64,000 nt of DNA from Flavimobilis rhizosphaerae (GCF_014852685.1 NZ_JACZDF010000001.1:558001-622000), one strand, 5' to 3'. Positions 1-9,118 are shown, counted from the stretch's first letter. The notes: generated by a model from the letters alone, not told the origin. Made by a program: numbers and translations.

Positions 1-3000
1 CGCGGGCGAGCTCGCGGAGCGCATCCGGCGGCGCCTGCGGACGCTCGCCGCGGCCTCCCGTGCCGACGGTGAGGCCGTGCCGTGGGCCGCGGCAGCCGGC
101 GACGACGCGGGTGCCGCGCTGCTCGGTGCGCTCGCTCGCCCGGTCGTCGCGACGTACAACTCCTACGCGTCGGGGCTCGTGCGGGAGCACGGGCTGCGGC
201 TCGGCATCGAGCCAGGGGCGCGGCTGCTCGGTGAGGCGAGCCAGTGGCAGCTCGCGCACGACATCGTCGAACGCTGGACGGGAGATCTCACGCTCACGTC
301 CGCGACGAGCACCGTCGTCGACGCGGTCCGCAGCATGTCGCAGGCGCTCGCCGAGCACCTCGTGCCGACCGACGAGGCCCGCGTCCGCATGCAGGGCATC
401 ATCGACGCGCTGCTCGGTGCCCCCGAGGTCGCCAAGGGACGCAAGGGCGTCCGTGCCCCCGTCCGGGATCTCACGATGCTGCTCGGGCACCGCATCGAGC
501 TGCTCGACCTCGTCGACGAGTACCGCCGTCGCAAGGCCGCGACCGACTCGCTCGACTTCTCCGACCAGGTCGCGCTCGGCGCACGCCTCGCCGAGGACTT
601 CGACGAGGTCGGCGCGGGCGAGCGGGCCCGCTACAAGGTGGTGCTGCTCGACGAGTACCAGGACACGTCGTACGCGCAGGCGCGCATGCTCGGCGCGCTC
701 TTCGGCGACGGGCACGCCGTCACGGCCGTCGGTGACCCGCACCAGTCGATCTACGGCTGGCGCGGTGCGAGCGCGTCCGGCCTCGCACGCTTCGGCGAGA
801 TCTTCCGCGCTGGCACAGGGCTCCACCACCTGTCGCTCTCGACGTCGTGGCGCAACGACCGCGCCGTGCTCGATGCCGCGAACACCATCGCTGCGCCCCT
901 GCGCCGCGCGCAGGAGGGGACCGGCCTCGAGGTGCGCACGCTCGGCACGCGTCCGGGCGCCGGGGCGGGCACCGTGACGAGCCTCTTCACCGTGACGGAG
1001 GAGGACGAGGCGGCCGCGGTCGCCGAGGAGATCGCCGCACGCTGGCGCCCCCGCTCGCACCCCGACGGCGCGCGGAGCGCGGCCGTGCTGTGCCGCGCAC
1101 GCAGGCATTTCGGCCCGATCGAGGCCGCGCTGCGCCGGCTCGGCGTGCCCGTCGAGGTCGTCGGGCTCGGCGGCCTGCTCGACGCGCCAGAGGTCGTCGA
1201 CCTCCGGGCGCTGCTCGAGGTCGTCCACGACCCCTCGCGCGGCGACTCACTCATGCGTCTGCTCACCGGACCGTGGGTCGACCTCGGCGTCGCCGACCTG
1301 CTCGCGCTCGCCGACCGCGCGCGGGACCTCGCGCACCGCCAGCGGCTCGCGCGCCGTCCGTCGCCGGGGGAGACCGAGGAGCACGGGGGTGCGAGGACGG
1401 ACGAGCCGACGACGCCCGGCGAGGTCGTCCCGGAGTCCGACGCGAGCGACGAGACGACGATCGTCGACGTCCTCGACGAGCTGCCTCCGGCAGCCTGGAC
1501 GAGCCACGACGGGCGCGCTCTCACGCCCGAGGGGCACGCGCGGCTCGTCCGGCTCGCGGGCGTCGTCGAAAGGCTCCGCTCGCGGACGTACCTCTCCGTG
1601 CCGGAGCTCGTCGTCGAGTGCGAGCGCACCATGGGCCTCGACATCGAGGCCGGGCTGCTCGGCCCCGGCCACGCGGGCCGCGCCCGCGCGAACCTCGACG
1701 CCTTCCGGGACCTCGCGCTCACCTTCGTCGACGGCTCCGACCTGCCGACCCTCGGGGCGTTCCTCACGTGGCTCGACGCGACGGCGAGCGCGAACGAGCG
1801 GATCGACGGTGCGCTCACCGACCCCGACCCGGACGCCGTCCAGATCGTCACGGTCCACGCGGCCAAGGGCCTCGAGTGGGACGTCGTCGCCGTCGCAGGG
1901 CTCACCGACGGCAAGTTCCCGTCGACCGCGACGCAGGTCCTCGACAAGGAGGGCGAGCCTCAGGCCCCGACGGACTCAGCGTGGCTCACCGGCCTCGGCA
2001 CGCTGCCGTACCCGCTGCGCGGCGACGCTCCCGACCTGCCTCGACTCGCGTACGAGTCCGCGGAGGACCACGCCGACATGGTCGAACGCCTCAAGCTCTT
2101 CAAGGAGGACGCGGGCGAGCACCAGGTCGCCGAGGAACGTCGCCTTGCGTACGTCGCCTACACCCGGGCGCGCGAGCACCTGCTGCTCACGGGCTCGTGG
2201 TTCCGCGGCGAGGCTCAGAGGCCGAGCCCGCCGAGCACGTTCCTCGTCGAGCTCGCCGAGGCCGGCCTTCTCACGACGACGGGCTGGGCGGAGCCGCCCG
2301 AGGGGGAAAACCCGACGCTTGCCGCCGAGCACACGGCCGTGTGGCCGCGCAGCGAGGCCGTGCCCGAGGCGCTCGCCGAGGCGGCACGGCGCGTCGAGGA
2401 GGCGCGCGCCGCGCGCCGGGCACGCGAAGGCGTCCGCCCGGTCGCGGACGACGAGTCCGCCCGACTGCACGCGGACGATGGAGGCACTTCGACCACGGAC
2501 GGGCCCGGCACAGACCAGGACACCGCCCCCGTCACCGATCTCGCCGCGACCGCCGCGATGCTCCTCGCGGAGCGCGAGCTCCGCAGCCGGCCCGTCACCG
2601 AGGTCGACGTGCCGACGCACGTCTCGGCGTCCGCGATGGTGCGCATGGCGACGGACCGTGCCGAGTACGCGCTCGCGCTGCGCCGCCCGGTGCCGTCGGC
2701 GCCGTCCGTGCACGCGCGACGGGGCACGACGTTCCACGCGTGGGTCGAGCAGCACTTCGCGGCGCCCGCGCTCATCGACGTTCTCGACCTCGACGACGCG
2801 GACGACGAGGCGCCGGACGGCGAGCTCGACGCGCTCAAGGCGACGTTCCTCGCGACGCCGTGGGCCGATCTCGTGCCGGTCGCGATCGAGGTCGACGTCG
2901 AGACTCCGCTCGCCGGTGTCATGACGCGCTCGCGCATCGACGCGGTGTTCCCTGACCCCGAGCATCCCGGCACGGACCGGGTGGTCGTCGTCGACTGGAA

Positions 3001-3208
3001 GACCGGACGTGAGCCCCGCGACGCGGACGCAGCGGCGGCGCGCGAGGTCCAGCTCGCGGTCTACCGGCTTGCATGGGCGAGGTGGACGGGGCTACCTCTC
3101 GAGAAGGTCGACGCGGCGTTCTGCTACGTCGGCTCGGGCACGACTGTCCGCCCCGGGCGGCTGCGCGACGAGGCCGAGCTCGAGGCGCTCCTGCGCGGAG
3201 AGGGCTGA
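1..3208 (+). CDS. adnB: AdnB-like UvrD/RecB helicase-nuclease, 5' end outside window
   Basis: Superfamily 1A helicase with a C-terminal RecB-type nuclease, probably one subunit of the actinobacterial AdnAB machine that resects double-strand breaks. The frame is open from base 2, so the start and the Walker A motif lie upstream; about 1068 residues are visible. Helicase motifs include DEYQDTS (Walker B), GDPHQSIYGWRG, VHAAKGLEWD and YTRAREHLLLTGSW. The nuclease domain near the end carries RSRIDAVF and VVVDWKTG, the PD-(D/E)XK metal site. Two acidic low-complexity linkers (about 1370-1480 and 2430-2560) separate domains. No iron-sulfur cysteine cluster is seen, which favours AdnB over AdnA. The next conserved neighbours, nudC and uvrD2, are also downstream of adnB in mycobacteria. 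It ends 10 bases before a convergent gene. Confidence 0.8.
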   Translation, partial: AGELAERIRRRLRTLAAASRADGEAVPWAAAAGDDAGAALLGALARPVVATYNSYASGLVREHGLRLGIEPGARLLGEASQWQLAHDIVERWTGDLTLTSATSTVVDAVRSMSQALAEHLVPTDEARVRMQGIIDALLGAPEVAKGRKGVRAPVRDLTMLLGHRIELLDLVDEYRRRKAATDSLDFSDQVALGARLAEDFDEVGAGERARYKVVLLDEYQDTSYAQARMLGALFGDGHAVTAVGDPHQSIYGWRGASASGLARFGEIFRAGTGLHHLSLSTSWRNDRAVLDAANTIAAPLRRAQEGTGLEVRTLGTRPGAGAGTVTSLFTVTEEDEAAAVAEEIAARWRPRSHPDGARSAAVLCRARRHFGPIEAALRRLGVPVEVVGLGGLLDAPEVVDLRALLEVVHDPSRGDSLMRLLTGPWVDLGVADLLALADRARDLAHRQRLARRPSPGETEEHGGARTDEPTTPGEVVPESDASDETTIVDVLDELPPAAWTSHDGRALTPEGHARLVRLAGVVERLRSRTYLSVPELVVECERTMGLDIEAGLLGPGHAGRARANLDAFRDLALTFVDGSDLPTLGAFLTWLDATASANERIDGALTDPDPDAVQIVTVHAAKGLEWDVVAVAGLTDGKFPSTATQVLDKEGEPQAPTDSAWLTGLGTLPYPLRGDAPDLPRLAYESAEDHADMVERLKLFKEDAGEHQVAEERRLAYVAYTRAREHLLLTGSWFRGEAQRPSPPSTFLVELAEAGLLTTTGWAEPPEGENPTLAAEHTAVWPRSEAVPEALAEAARRVEEARAARRAREGVRPVADDESARLHADDGGTSTTDGPGTDQDTAPVTDLAATAAMLLAERELRSRPVTEVDVPTHVSASAMVRMATDRAEYALALRRPVPSAPSVHARRGTTFHAWVEQHFAAPALIDVLDLDDADDEAPDGELDALKATFLATPWADLVPVAIEVDVETPLAGVMTRSRIDAVFPDPEHPGTDRVVVVDWKTGREPRDADAAAAREVQLAVYRLAWARWTGLPLEKVDAAFCYVGSGTTVRPGRLRDEAELEALLRGEG

Positions 3209-3218
3209 CGCGTCGGCG

Positions 3219-4721
3219 TCAGCCGCGGCCCGGACCACCCGGGCCGTCGTCGACCGTTTCCGCGGAGTCGTCACTCGGCGAGTCGTCGCTCAGCGTGTCG
3301 TTGTGAAGTGCGTCGGCGCTCAGTGCGTCGGCGCTGAGCACGTCCGCCGCGTCAGCCGCGGGCGCCGGCTCGTCGTCAGCCGCTGATGCGGGCGACACGA
3401 CCCAGTCGGAGCCGCCGGACCCGGGCACCGCGATGACGTCGTCGGGGTCGACGTCCTCGTACGAGGCCCAGACGGCACGGGCGTCCGCGATGTCGATCGC
3501 CTCGGTCGCGGCTGTCGGGACGAGCGGTGCCGAGACCTGGGGGGCGGCGCCGTCGACGGTCTCGACCGCGCCCGTGACGGCGCTCCCGGCGCTGAGCGCG
3601 CTCGCCACGCTCACCCCGGACGCGGCGCTCACCCCGGACGCGGCGCTCACCCCGGACGCGGCGCTCACTCCCGACGCCGCGCTCCTGCTGCTGACGATCG
3701 CCGTGCCGTCGGCCACCTCGGTCGCCTCGACCGGCACTGCGTCGGCGAGCGTGACGCCTGCGGCGACGCCCGCGCCCACGCGGACGCTGCCGGTCGCAGG
3801 CGACTCTCCGGCGGGGTGAAGGGCGTCGTCGAGGTCGAGCATCATCTCGACGGCATCGGCCTGGATCTGCTCGTCACCCTGGTGGACGCCGTGGAGGAGC
3901 CAGCGGACGAGCGCAAGCTCGCTCACGAGGTGCGCGCGGTCGACGAGGTGGGTGTCGGACAGCTCCGTGCGAGCCTGACGGTAGGCCTCGAGCACGGACT
4001 CGGCGGCGTCCTCGGGGGCAGCGACGAGGAGCCACGCGAGGTCATCGGCAGGGTCTGCGACCTGGCAGGACGACCAGTCGACGATCCCGTTGACGGTCTG
4101 CTGCGCGACGAGCACGTGGTCGGCACCGAGGTCACCGTGGGTGACGACGGGCCGGTAGCGCCACACGGCGACGTCCTCGAGCGAGGCCTCCCAGCGGCGC
4201 AGGAGCCGCACGGGCACGCGTCCGGTCGCGGCGGCCTCGTCGAGCTCGGCGAGGCGCCGGCGACGGTAGTCGTCGGCCGTGTACGAGGGCAGGCCTGCGT
4301 CCTCGACGAGCGAGCTCGGAAGCTCGTGGAGCGCGGCGATCGCCTGGCCCACGGCCCGCGCGAGGCCGGGGCCGGGCCGGAGCTGCTCGAGGGGCAGGGG
4401 GTGGCCGGGGATCTCGGGGTAGACGACGGCACGGCCGCCCTCGTCGAGCTGGGCGAAGCCTGCGGGTGCGGGGACGGCGAACGGCAGCCGGCCCGTGCCG
4501 ACGTACGCGTCGAACGAGCGCAGGAGCGCCATCTCGGCCTCGAGGCTCGCTCCGGCGACGGTGTCGCGCGGCGAGCGGACCATCCAGCGGCGCCGCTCGT
4601 CGTCGACGACGAGCGCGACGTCGTCGTCGCCGTCGGACACGACCGCGGCCACCTCGACGGCGCGCAGGCCGGGAACGGCGGCGGTCGCGAGGGCGGCGAG
4701 GGCGAGGTCGGAGCGCTGCAT
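3219..4721 (-). CDS. Aminoglycoside/macrolide phosphotransferase-like kinase with long disordered tail
   Basis: Protein of 500 residues. The first 300 or so form an APH-type kinase fold: a nucleotide-binding N-lobe, the catalytic loop VTHGDLGADHVLV (Brenner motif HGD) and the metal-binding GIVDWSS. Such enzymes phosphorylate aminoglycosides, macrolides or small metabolites; the substrate here is unknown and resistance should not be assumed. The last 200 residues are low complexity, rich in Ala, Ser, Val and Asp, with a hexapeptide ASGVSA repeated about four times. The ATG at 4721 is preceded, six bases away, by TACCGT on the minus strand, which fits a leaderless transcript; the longer upstream extension is not supported. 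It is divergent from nudC and convergent with adnB. Confidence 0.8.
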   Translation of the reverse strand: MQRSDLALAALATAAVPGLRAVEVAAVVSDGDDDVALVVDDERRRWMVRSPRDTVAGASLEAEMALLRSFDAYVGTGRLPFAVPAPAGFAQLDEGGRAVVYPEIPGHPLPLEQLRPGPGLARAVGQAIAALHELPSSLVEDAGLPSYTADDYRRRRLAELDEAAATGRVPVRLLRRWEASLEDVAVWRYRPVVTHGDLGADHVLVAQQTVNGIVDWSSCQVADPADDLAWLLVAAPEDAAESVLEAYRQARTELSDTHLVDRAHLVSELALVRWLLHGVHQGDEQIQADAVEMMLDLDDALHPAGESPATGSVRVGAGVAAGVTLADAVPVEATEVADGTAIVSSRSAASGVSAASGVSAASGVSAASGVSVASALSAGSAVTGAVETVDGAAPQVSAPLVPTAATEAIDIADARAVWASYEDVDPDDVIAVPGSGGSDWVVSPASAADDEPAPAADAADVLSADALSADALHNDTLSDDSPSDDSAETVDDGPGGPGRG

Positions 4722-4727
4722 CGCTCC

Positions 4728-4800
4728 ACGGTACGGCGCGCGGGCCCGCGAGGTGGTGAGGGCACGCCCTGCGTCGTGCGAGACGCGTACCGTGAACGTC
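4728..4800. promoter_or_regulatory. Divergent leaderless promoters of phosphotransferase and nudC
   Basis: On the minus strand TACCGT (4733-4728) lies six bases from the ATG at 4721. On the plus strand TACCGT (4788-4793) lies seven bases from the GTG at 4801. Both fit the actinobacterial -10 pattern TAnnnT placed so that transcription begins at the start codon. No clear -35 hexamers are seen. Confidence 0.5.
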
Positions 4801-5775
4801 GTGACGATGCCGACCGACTGGTCCTCCCTGCCGCTGTCCCGCACGGGCACCGATCGTGCCGCGGCGCGGCGCGACTCGCCTGACAACCTTGCGCGTCTGC
4901 TCGCGGCAGCGACGACGCGCGTGCTGCTCGTGCGTGGTGGCGAGCTTGCGCTCGAGCCGGGGGAGGGGCACCGGCTTGCGTTCGTCCCGGCTGCGGACGT
5001 CGTGACGGCGGCCGAGCTCGGGCTCGTGTGCGACCTGGGGCGGTCGCCGCGTGACGGCGGCACGGACGTGCTCGCGCTCGTGCTGCCGACGACGCGGCCC
5101 GCGGTCGACATCGAGGGTGTCGAGGCGCCGACCCCCGCCGAGGAGCTGGCCTCCGGCAGGCGCTGGGGGGCGCTGCGTGACGTCGGGCACCTGCTCGACG
5201 GGCACGACGCGGGCCTTGCGACGGCGGCGGTGGCGCTCGCGGCGTGGCACGCGCGGGCGCCGCGCTGCCCGTCGTGCGGGGAGCCGACGGTCGCGGTGAG
5301 CTCGGGCTGGGCGCGGCGCTGCGAGGACGAGGGGGTCGACCACTACCCGCGGACGGACCCTGCGGTCATCATGGCGGTCGTCGACGCGGACGAGCGGCTG
5401 CTGCTTGGGCACGCGGCGCACTGGCCGGAGCGTCGGTTCTCGACGCTCGCGGGGTTCGTCGAGGCGGGCGAGGCCGCCGAGGCGGCCGTGCGGCGGGAGG
5501 TGCTCGAGGAGACGGGCGTCGTCGTGGGGCGTGTCGAGTTCCGGGCGACGCAGCCGTGGCCGTTCCCGGCCTCGCTCATGCTCGGGTTCGTCGGGCACGC
5601 GGAGACGACGACGGTGACGACGGACGACGTCGAGGTGACCGACGCCCGCTGGTTCACGCGGGACGGCCTTGCGGCCGACGTCGCTGCGGGGCGCGTGCTG
5701 CTGCCGATGCGGTCGTCGATCGCGCGGGCGCTCATCGAGGAGTGGTTCGGCGGAGAGATCGTCGAACCGGCGTGA
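4801..5775 (+). CDS. nudC: NAD+ diphosphatase NudC (NUDIX hydrolase)
   Basis: NudC hydrolyses NADH/NAD+ to NMN and AMP and removes NAD caps from RNA. The protein (about 324 residues) has an N-terminal NUDIX-like domain, a zinc ribbon near residue 155, the NUDIX box GFVEAGEAAEAAVRREVLEE (consensus GX5EX7REUXEEXGU) and the family motif TQPWPFPASLMLGF just after it. The ribbon has only three of the usual four cysteines: CPSC and RRC are present, the fourth position is acidic. GTG 4801 is preferred because of the -10-like hexamer seven bases upstream; ATG 4807 is the alternative and no ribosome binding site separates them. The position after adnB matches mycobacterial gene order. Confidence 0.9.
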   Translation: MTMPTDWSSLPLSRTGTDRAAARRDSPDNLARLLAAATTRVLLVRGGELALEPGEGHRLAFVPAADVVTAAELGLVCDLGRSPRDGGTDVLALVLPTTRPAVDIEGVEAPTPAEELASGRRWGALRDVGHLLDGHDAGLATAAVALAAWHARAPRCPSCGEPTVAVSSGWARRCEDEGVDHYPRTDPAVIMAVVDADERLLLGHAAHWPERRFSTLAGFVEAGEAAEAAVRREVLEETGVVVGRVEFRATQPWPFPASLMLGFVGHAETTTVTTDDVEVTDARWFTRDGLAADVAAGRVLLPMRSSIARALIEEWFGGEIVEPA

Positions 5776-5823
5776 CGCTGTGCGTCGGGCGGCGTGACGC
5801 CGTGCGTCGAACCGGCGTGGCGG
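5761..5823. repeat. Three tandem 22-23 nt degenerate repeats across the nudC stop
   Basis: Units begin at 5761, 5784 and 5806. Each starts GTCGAACC or GTCGGGC, continues GGCGTGACG, and the first two end TGTGC or CGTGC. The nudC stop (5773-5775) is inside the first unit. Seen directly; function unknown. Confidence 0.6.
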
Positions 5824-6129
5824 AACGGTTGAGGGGTCCCGGTGGTGGCCTGCGGGGCGTAGGATCTGTTCGTCCGTGCGCGCTGCGGACGATGACCGTG
5901 CCGCGGCCTGCGGACGGAGCAGGTCGTGCCTGGCGGTGCGAGGACCCGTGGCGGGAGACGCCCCGGGCGGACGCGTGAGCGGCCGCGCACGTGGGGCCGT
6001 GCCACCGGGCCACCGGTCCGTGCCGTGCTGACGGCCGGGTCTGCGGTGGCGACCGGCCGCCGCTCGGTGCTGTGCGTCGAGCGCGGCGACGTCGAGCGCG
6101 TAACTGTGGTGACGAACGAAGGAAGTGCT
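5776..6129 (+). promoter_or_regulatory. 354-base gap: repeats, likely promoter and long leader of the SNF2 helicase
   Basis: No convincing gene is seen here; the open frames have shadow-like Arg/Gly-rich composition. A -10-like TAGGAT lies at 5860-5865. If it is used, the helicase mRNA carries a leader of roughly 260 bases before the GTG at 6130, which is long for this window. Confidence 0.35.
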
Positions 6130-8304
6130 GTGGCACGAGCAGGCACCGGCCGGTCCGGACACTCGCGCGGAGGCTCGGGCGGCTCGGGTGGTTCCGGCGG
6201 GCAGCGTCGGCGTGACCGGGACGAGGGTCTTGCCGGGGTGCTCGCGGGGATCGCGCGCGAGATCGACGCCGCGGTCCGCAAGTCCCCGTCGCGCCCTGCT
6301 GTGCGCACGAAGTTCCAGGTCGTCGCGCTCCTCGTGCGCGAGGAGCGGGCACGCGTCCAGGGCGACGAGTCGCTCACGGCCGCGAAGCGCACGCACGAGC
6401 TCAAACGTCTTGACGGCGTCGCGACGTCGCTCGCGAGGATCGCGGCGCGTGACACGTCTCTCCTCACGCTCCTCGGTGAGGACGCGCGGGTCTCCGGCGC
6501 CGCACGTACCTATCGGGCGACGGTGCTGCGTGCTGCGGGCGTCGAGGTGCCCGACGACGTCGTTGAGGAGGTCGAGCCCGAGCCTGTCGTCGAGCGGACC
6601 GCCCCGCACCGCGTGGTGCCGCGGTCCGCCGTCTCGCGCCGCATGGCGAACCCCTTTCTCGCCCCGAACTTCGAGGCTGCGGCCGAGCGTCAGGCCGCGC
6701 GTCCGCGACGGCTCGCGGGTTGGGAGCTTCTCGAGCCGCTCTTCCGTTCCTTCGAGGTGGCGGGGACGGGCGAGGTCGCGTGCATGCCGCTGCCGGACGG
6801 GTCGATCGCGTCGGCCCCGCCTGGCCGCCAGCTCATGCACCACCAGGCGCAGGTCGTCCACGCGGCGGCGCGCGGGCACCGCACGTTCCTCCTCGCGGAC
6901 GAGCCGGGGCTCGGGAAGACCGCGCAGGCGCTCCTCGCCGCGCAGGCCGGAGGCGCGTTCCCGCTTCTCGTGGTCGCGCCGAACGTCGTCAAGACGAACT
7001 GGGCGCACGAGGCGCGGCTCTGGGTCCCTCACCGGCGGGTCACGGTCATCCACGGCGACGGCGACGGCAGCGGTGACGGCGACCAGGTCGATGCGTTCGC
7101 CGACGTCATCATCGTCAACTACGAGATCCTCGATCGTCACGTCGACTGGCTCGGCGAGCACGGCTTCCGCGGGATGGTCGTCGACGAGGCGCACTTCATC
7201 AAGAACAGGTCGTCGCAGCGTTCGCGCAACGTCCTCACCCTCTCCGAGCGGATCCGGGAACGTACGGCGAAGCCGCTGCTCGTCGCGCTCACGGGAACAC
7301 CTCTCATCAACTCTGTCGAGGACTTCCGCGCGATCTGGCAGTTCCTCGGGTGGATCGACGAGAAGCTGCCTGTCGGTGGTCTCATGACGGCGCTCGAGGA
7401 GACGGGGCTCAGCCCGGGGGAGCCGGGGTTCTACGCGGCAGCGCGCCGCGCCGTCGTCGACATGGGCATCGTGAGGCGTCGCAAGGTCGAGGTCGTCGCG
7501 GACTTCCCGGCGCGCCGCGTGGCGGACCTCCCGGTCGAGATCGACGGTGCGCTGGGCCGTTCGATCCGCGCCTCGGAGAAGGCGCTCGCGCGACGCATGG
7601 TCGAGCATTACCGGTCTGCGCTCGCGCACCGGTCGGGCGACGTCGTCGAGGGTGTGGACCTCGCCCTCGCGCGCCGTGTCGCGGCGTCCGAGCTCAAGGA
7701 CTCGACGTCGAAGGCTCAGGGCGAGAACATCTTCACGATGGTGCGCCGCCTCGGGCAGGCCAAGGCGGGGCTCGCGGCCGACTACACGGCGCAGCTCGCG
7801 CGCAACGTCGGCAAGGTCGTGTTCTTCGCCAAGCACGTCGACGTCATGGACGAGGCCGAGCGGGTCTTCGCCGACCGTGGCATCGGGTACGTCTCGATCC
7901 GTGGCGACCAGACCGCCCGTGCCCGGGCGCACGCGGTCAAGGCTTTCACGGAGGACGACGACGTGCAGGTCGTCGTGTGCTCGCTCATGGCGGCGGGTGT
8001 CGGCCTCAACCTCCAGGTGGCGTCGAACCTCGTGCTCGCCGAGCTGCCGTGGACGGACGCGGAGCAGACGCAGGCGATCGACCGTGTCCATCGCATCGGT
8101 CAGGACGAGCCGGTCACGGCGTGGCGGGTGATCGCGGCGCAGACGATCGACGCGAAGATTGCCGAGCTCATCGACGCGAAGTCGGGGCTTGCCGCGCGTG
8201 CTCTCGACGGTGCTGACATCGATGACGAGGTGTCGTCGACGGACGTCCAGCTCGAGGCTCTCGTCGCGCTGCTCGTCGACGCGCTCGGTGGTGCGGCGTC
8301 CTGA
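6130..8304 (+). CDS. SNF2/DEAH-family ATP-dependent helicase
   Basis: SNF2-type superfamily 2 translocase of 724 residues. The N-terminus is a Gly/Ser-rich basic tail, then a region of unknown function. The ATPase core starts near residue 250: ADEPGLGKTAQ (Walker A), VVDEAHFIKN (DEAH box), ALTGTPLIN (motif III), and in the second lobe SLMAAGVGLNLQ and IDRVHRIGQ (motifs V and VI). The family remodels nucleic acid-protein complexes without being a classic unwinding helicase; the bacterial role of this member is unknown. GTG 6130 is chosen because GGAAG sits four bases upstream; a longer frame from 5926 has no ribosome site and shadow-like composition. It lies in the nudC-uvrD2 block, so a DNA-maintenance role is likely but inferred. 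Confidence 0.85.
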   Translation: MARAGTGRSGHSRGGSGGSGGSGGQRRRDRDEGLAGVLAGIAREIDAAVRKSPSRPAVRTKFQVVALLVREERARVQGDESLTAAKRTHELKRLDGVATSLARIAARDTSLLTLLGEDARVSGAARTYRATVLRAAGVEVPDDVVEEVEPEPVVERTAPHRVVPRSAVSRRMANPFLAPNFEAAAERQAARPRRLAGWELLEPLFRSFEVAGTGEVACMPLPDGSIASAPPGRQLMHHQAQVVHAAARGHRTFLLADEPGLGKTAQALLAAQAGGAFPLLVVAPNVVKTNWAHEARLWVPHRRVTVIHGDGDGSGDGDQVDAFADVIIVNYEILDRHVDWLGEHGFRGMVVDEAHFIKNRSSQRSRNVLTLSERIRERTAKPLLVALTGTPLINSVEDFRAIWQFLGWIDEKLPVGGLMTALEETGLSPGEPGFYAAARRAVVDMGIVRRRKVEVVADFPARRVADLPVEIDGALGRSIRASEKALARRMVEHYRSALAHRSGDVVEGVDLALARRVAASELKDSTSKAQGENIFTMVRRLGQAKAGLAADYTAQLARNVGKVVFFAKHVDVMDEAERVFADRGIGYVSIRGDQTARARAHAVKAFTEDDDVQVVVCSLMAAGVGLNLQVASNLVLAELPWTDAEQTQAIDRVHRIGQDEPVTAWRVIAAQTIDAKIAELIDAKSGLAARALDGADIDDEVSSTDVQLEALVALLVDALGGAAS

Positions 8305-8438
8305 CGCGGCGCCGCGACGTGCGGTCCCGTGCCGGTCGGCGGAATGCCGGACGGTGCGGGATCGTTATGCTGCGGCAGGGCCATGTGGCCCGTTGCCCGT
8401 ACCGACGCCTGCGCGTCCGACGTTCCCGGAGGAGACCC

Positions 8439-8705
8439 GTGACCCTTGCTGCACCGCACGTCCCCGAGGCCGGTTCCGTCGTCATGTACTCGACGACGTG
8501 GTGCGGCTACTGCACGCGCCTCAAGGCTCAGCTCGACTCGGCCGGCATCGGCTACACCGAGGTGAACATCGAGGAGGTGCCGGGGACGACCGACTATGTC
8601 GCGTCGGTCAATGGCGGCGACTGGGTCGTGCCGACCGTCGTGTTCCCGGACGGTACGTCCGCGACGAACCCGTCGCTCGCGCAGGTCAAGGCTCGCCTGG
8701 CCTGA
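8439..8705 (+). CDS. mrx1: Mycoredoxin (glutaredoxin-like)
   Basis: Small cytosolic redoxin of 88 residues with the active site TTWCGYCTRLK near its start, followed by the cis-proline segment VVPTVVF. Mycoredoxins reduce mycothiol mixed disulfides on proteins in actinobacteria. GTG 8439 is preceded by GGAGGAG at 8428-8434. In M. tuberculosis the mrx1 gene (Rv3198A) sits beside uvrD2, as here, which supports the assignment. A -10-like TATGCT lies about 70 bases upstream, so it probably has its own promoter. Confidence 0.88.
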   Translation: MTLAAPHVPEAGSVVMYSTTWCGYCTRLKAQLDSAGIGYTEVNIEEVPGTTDYVASVNGGDWVVPTVVFPDGTSATNPSLAQVKARLA

Positions 8706-8768
8706 GCCGGGCGTCGCCCGACGACCGCCGCGCGAGCGCGCGGCGACCGATCCGAGAAGGGGACGACC

Positions 8769-9071
8769 ATGTGGACCGTCGTGCACTGGGCCGCGCTCGT
8801 GTGGGCCGTGGGGAGCGCGATCTACGTCGGGGTGGCGTGGTCCCGCAAGGCCGGGGCGCGCCGGGTGCCCGACGCCGCTGCGCAGCCGAGCACGTTCCTC
8901 CTCGCGCGGATTGGCATGATCGCGGTGCTTCTCGCGCTCATGGTCGACGAGGATCCCTCGGTCGGCCCGTGGTGGCTCCGGGTGGGCGGGCTCGTCGTCG
9001 CGCCGATGGCGCTCGCGTGTGGCGCCACGTGGACGCGCGAGCGCGCGCGGAGCAGCGCCGACCCGGCCTGA
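8769..9071 (+). CDS. Small membrane protein of unknown function
   Basis: One hundred residues with three likely membrane segments: an N-terminal one from VVHWAALVWAVGSAIYVGVA, a middle one around LARIGMIAVLLALM and a third around VGGLVVAPMALACGA. The ATG has a GAGAAGGGG ribosome site just upstream. It lies 63 bases after mycoredoxin on the same strand and is followed by a terminator, so it probably closes a two-gene transcript with mrx1. No family is recognised. Confidence 0.6.
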   Translation: MWTVVHWAALVWAVGSAIYVGVAWSRKAGARRVPDAAAQPSTFLLARIGMIAVLLALMVDEDPSVGPWWLRVGGLVVAPMALACGATWTRERARSSADPA

Positions 9072-9084
9072 GCCCCGCGTGCCG

Positions 9085-9118
9085 AGGCCCGCGCCGTCCC
9101 CAGGGATGGTGCGGGCCT
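9085..9118 (+). terminator. Hairpin terminator after the mrx1 unit
   Basis: AGGCCCGC pairs with GCGGGCCT, continued inward with small bulges; it lies 13 bases after the stop at 9071. There is no long T tract, as is usual in such genomes. Confidence 0.55.

Noticed and set aside
60-977. Alternative plus-strand frames inside adnB and other large genes
   Set aside because: They have Arg/Ser/Ala-rich composition with no motif, and overlap clearly recognised proteins in another frame.
3219-4721. Calling the phosphotransferase-like gene an antibiotic-resistance gene
   Set aside because: The APH fold is shared by many metabolic kinases and nothing in the sequence fixes the substrate.
4132-8091. Minus-strand open frame of 1319 codons
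   Set aside because: It runs antisense through nudC and most of the SNF2 gene, is dominated by Arg, Pro and Ala and contains no domain motif. It is a product of high GC content.
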